Part shown: piece by piece, positions 5,415 through 5,967 of the stretch | How the letters are laid out: each line of letters opens with the position of its first letter | Position numbering within the stretch: position 1 is the first letter of the stretch | Origin: a bacterium | GTDB taxonomy: Bacteria; Gemmatimonadota; Glassbacteria; GWA2-58-10 | Length of the DNA: 5,967 nt | Direction: 5' to 3' | NCBI GenBank assembly: GCA_021372515.1 | Contig: JAJFUG010000122.1 | Coordinates: 1-5,967 of the forward strand | Translations under genes and position numbers: made by a program | Notes under the pieces: generated by a model | What the model was told of the DNA's origin: nothing | The model's database searches: none | The model's input: only the letters and a program-made list of their open reading frames with translations

Positions 5415-5967
5415 TTACGCCCTCCCTTCCACCAGCTGGAGCAGGGCCACGGCGGCCTCGCCCATGGCCTCCTTGGCCTTGGGGGCGTGGCCGAGCAGCA
5501 CCAGGTCGCGGGCCTCGCGGGTGAGGTCCAGGGCCTTCACCAGGCGCCCACGGGCCTCGGGGCCGGTTAGGGCTACGAGTTGCCGGGCCGCGGCCAGCAG
5601 GTGGTCCTCGGCGTAGCCCGAGGCCGTCCCGAACCCCTCCACCTCCGGCACGCCCAGGGCCTCCGCCAGCGCGGTGACGAACCGGCCCCAGCGCAGCGCA
5701 TCCGCCCGGAGGCGGTGGGCCTCGGCCTGCAGGTTCAGCAGCTGGGGCGTGAAGGTGGGCAGGCCGTAGCCCAGGCCCAGCACCACGTAGCCGTCCAGCA
5801 GCCCGTAGCCGGTGGTGATGCAGGTGATGGGCACCGGGCCCAGCGCCTCGCCCGTGTAGGCCTTCAGGCCCGGGTCCCACTCCCGCTTGAGCACCAGGTC
5901 GCCGTACTTGAAGTCCCGGTCCGCCCGGCGGATCGTAAAGGCCTTGCGGCCGGCCTTCGCGATCGCG
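5415..5967 (-). CDS. DUF3850 (ASCH/PUA-like) protein with helical C-terminal extension, 5' end beyond the window
   Basis: The frame is open to the right edge, so the start is missing; a GTG at 5892-5894 is in frame but lies inside the conserved domain. The visible N-terminal part matches the DUF3850 pattern: GRKAFTIRRADRDFKYGDLV, then LKREWDP, YTGEALGPVPITCITTGYG and GYVVLGLGYG. DUF3850 belongs to the ASCH/PUA-like superfamily, thought to bind RNA or modified nucleotides; phage members are common but of unknown role. Stand-alone DUF3850 proteins normally end near GYVVLGL. Here about 110 further residues follow, predicted to be helical and rich in Ala, Leu and Arg (AEAHRLRADALRWGRFVTAL, LLAAARQLVAL, KAKEAMGEAAVALLQLV), with no cysteines and no family I recognise. 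The stop TAA at 5415-5417 is four bases from the convergent zinc-ribbon gene. This may be a fusion of two functions. Confidence 0.8.
   Translation of the reverse strand, partial: AIAKAGRKAFTIRRADRDFKYGDLVLKREWDPGLKAYTGEALGPVPITCITTGYGLLDGYVVLGLGYGLPTFTPQLLNLQAEAHRLRADALRWGRFVTALAEALGVPEVEGFGTASGYAEDHLLAAARQLVALTGPEARGRLVKALDLTREARDLVLLGHAPKAKEAMGEAAVALLQLVEGRA

Overview
The window looks like the integration/replication (early) end of a temperate phage or prophage in a high-GC bacterium. The evidence is a tyrosine integrase, a replication-initiator-like protein with a DnaC-type helicase loader, a phage Gp37/Gp68-family protein, a tail-type protein and a DUF3850-type protein, all packed tightly. 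The host cannot be named from this sequence. High GC, GGAGG-type ribosome binding sites and a few GTG starts fit many high-GC Gram-negative groups.

Almost everything reads on the minus strand, from right to left. At the right edge (5415-5967) is the 3' part of a DUF3850/ASCH-like gene with a helical C-terminal extension. One small plus-strand gene (5198-5410) encodes a likely zinc-ribbon protein. It sits against the flow, nearly touching the DUF3850 gene end to end and diverging from the next block. That block (5135 to 1369) is a chain of five minus-strand genes whose stops and starts overlap by 1-4 bases: a Gp37/Gp68-family protein with three conserved cysteines, a replication initiator-like protein, a DnaC-like loader, a 106-aa unknown, and a minor-tail-Z-like protein. 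After it comes an AT-richer patch with a good -10 box, a 71-aa very basic protein, and the integrase, which runs off the left edge.

The initiator-like protein probably recognises the phage origin and hands over to the loader, which would bring the host replicative helicase. Inside the initiator gene, between its DNA-binding and C-terminal domains, lies a set of GAAGCAAACG repeats. Three are spaced exactly 11 bp apart and read in three different codon frames, so they look conserved as DNA rather than as protein. With a neighbouring 17-unit GGG-rich hexamer array, this is a candidate replication origin embedded in its initiator gene, laid out as in phage lambda O. This is the most interesting structure in the window. 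No stretch of more than about 300 bases lacks a gene.
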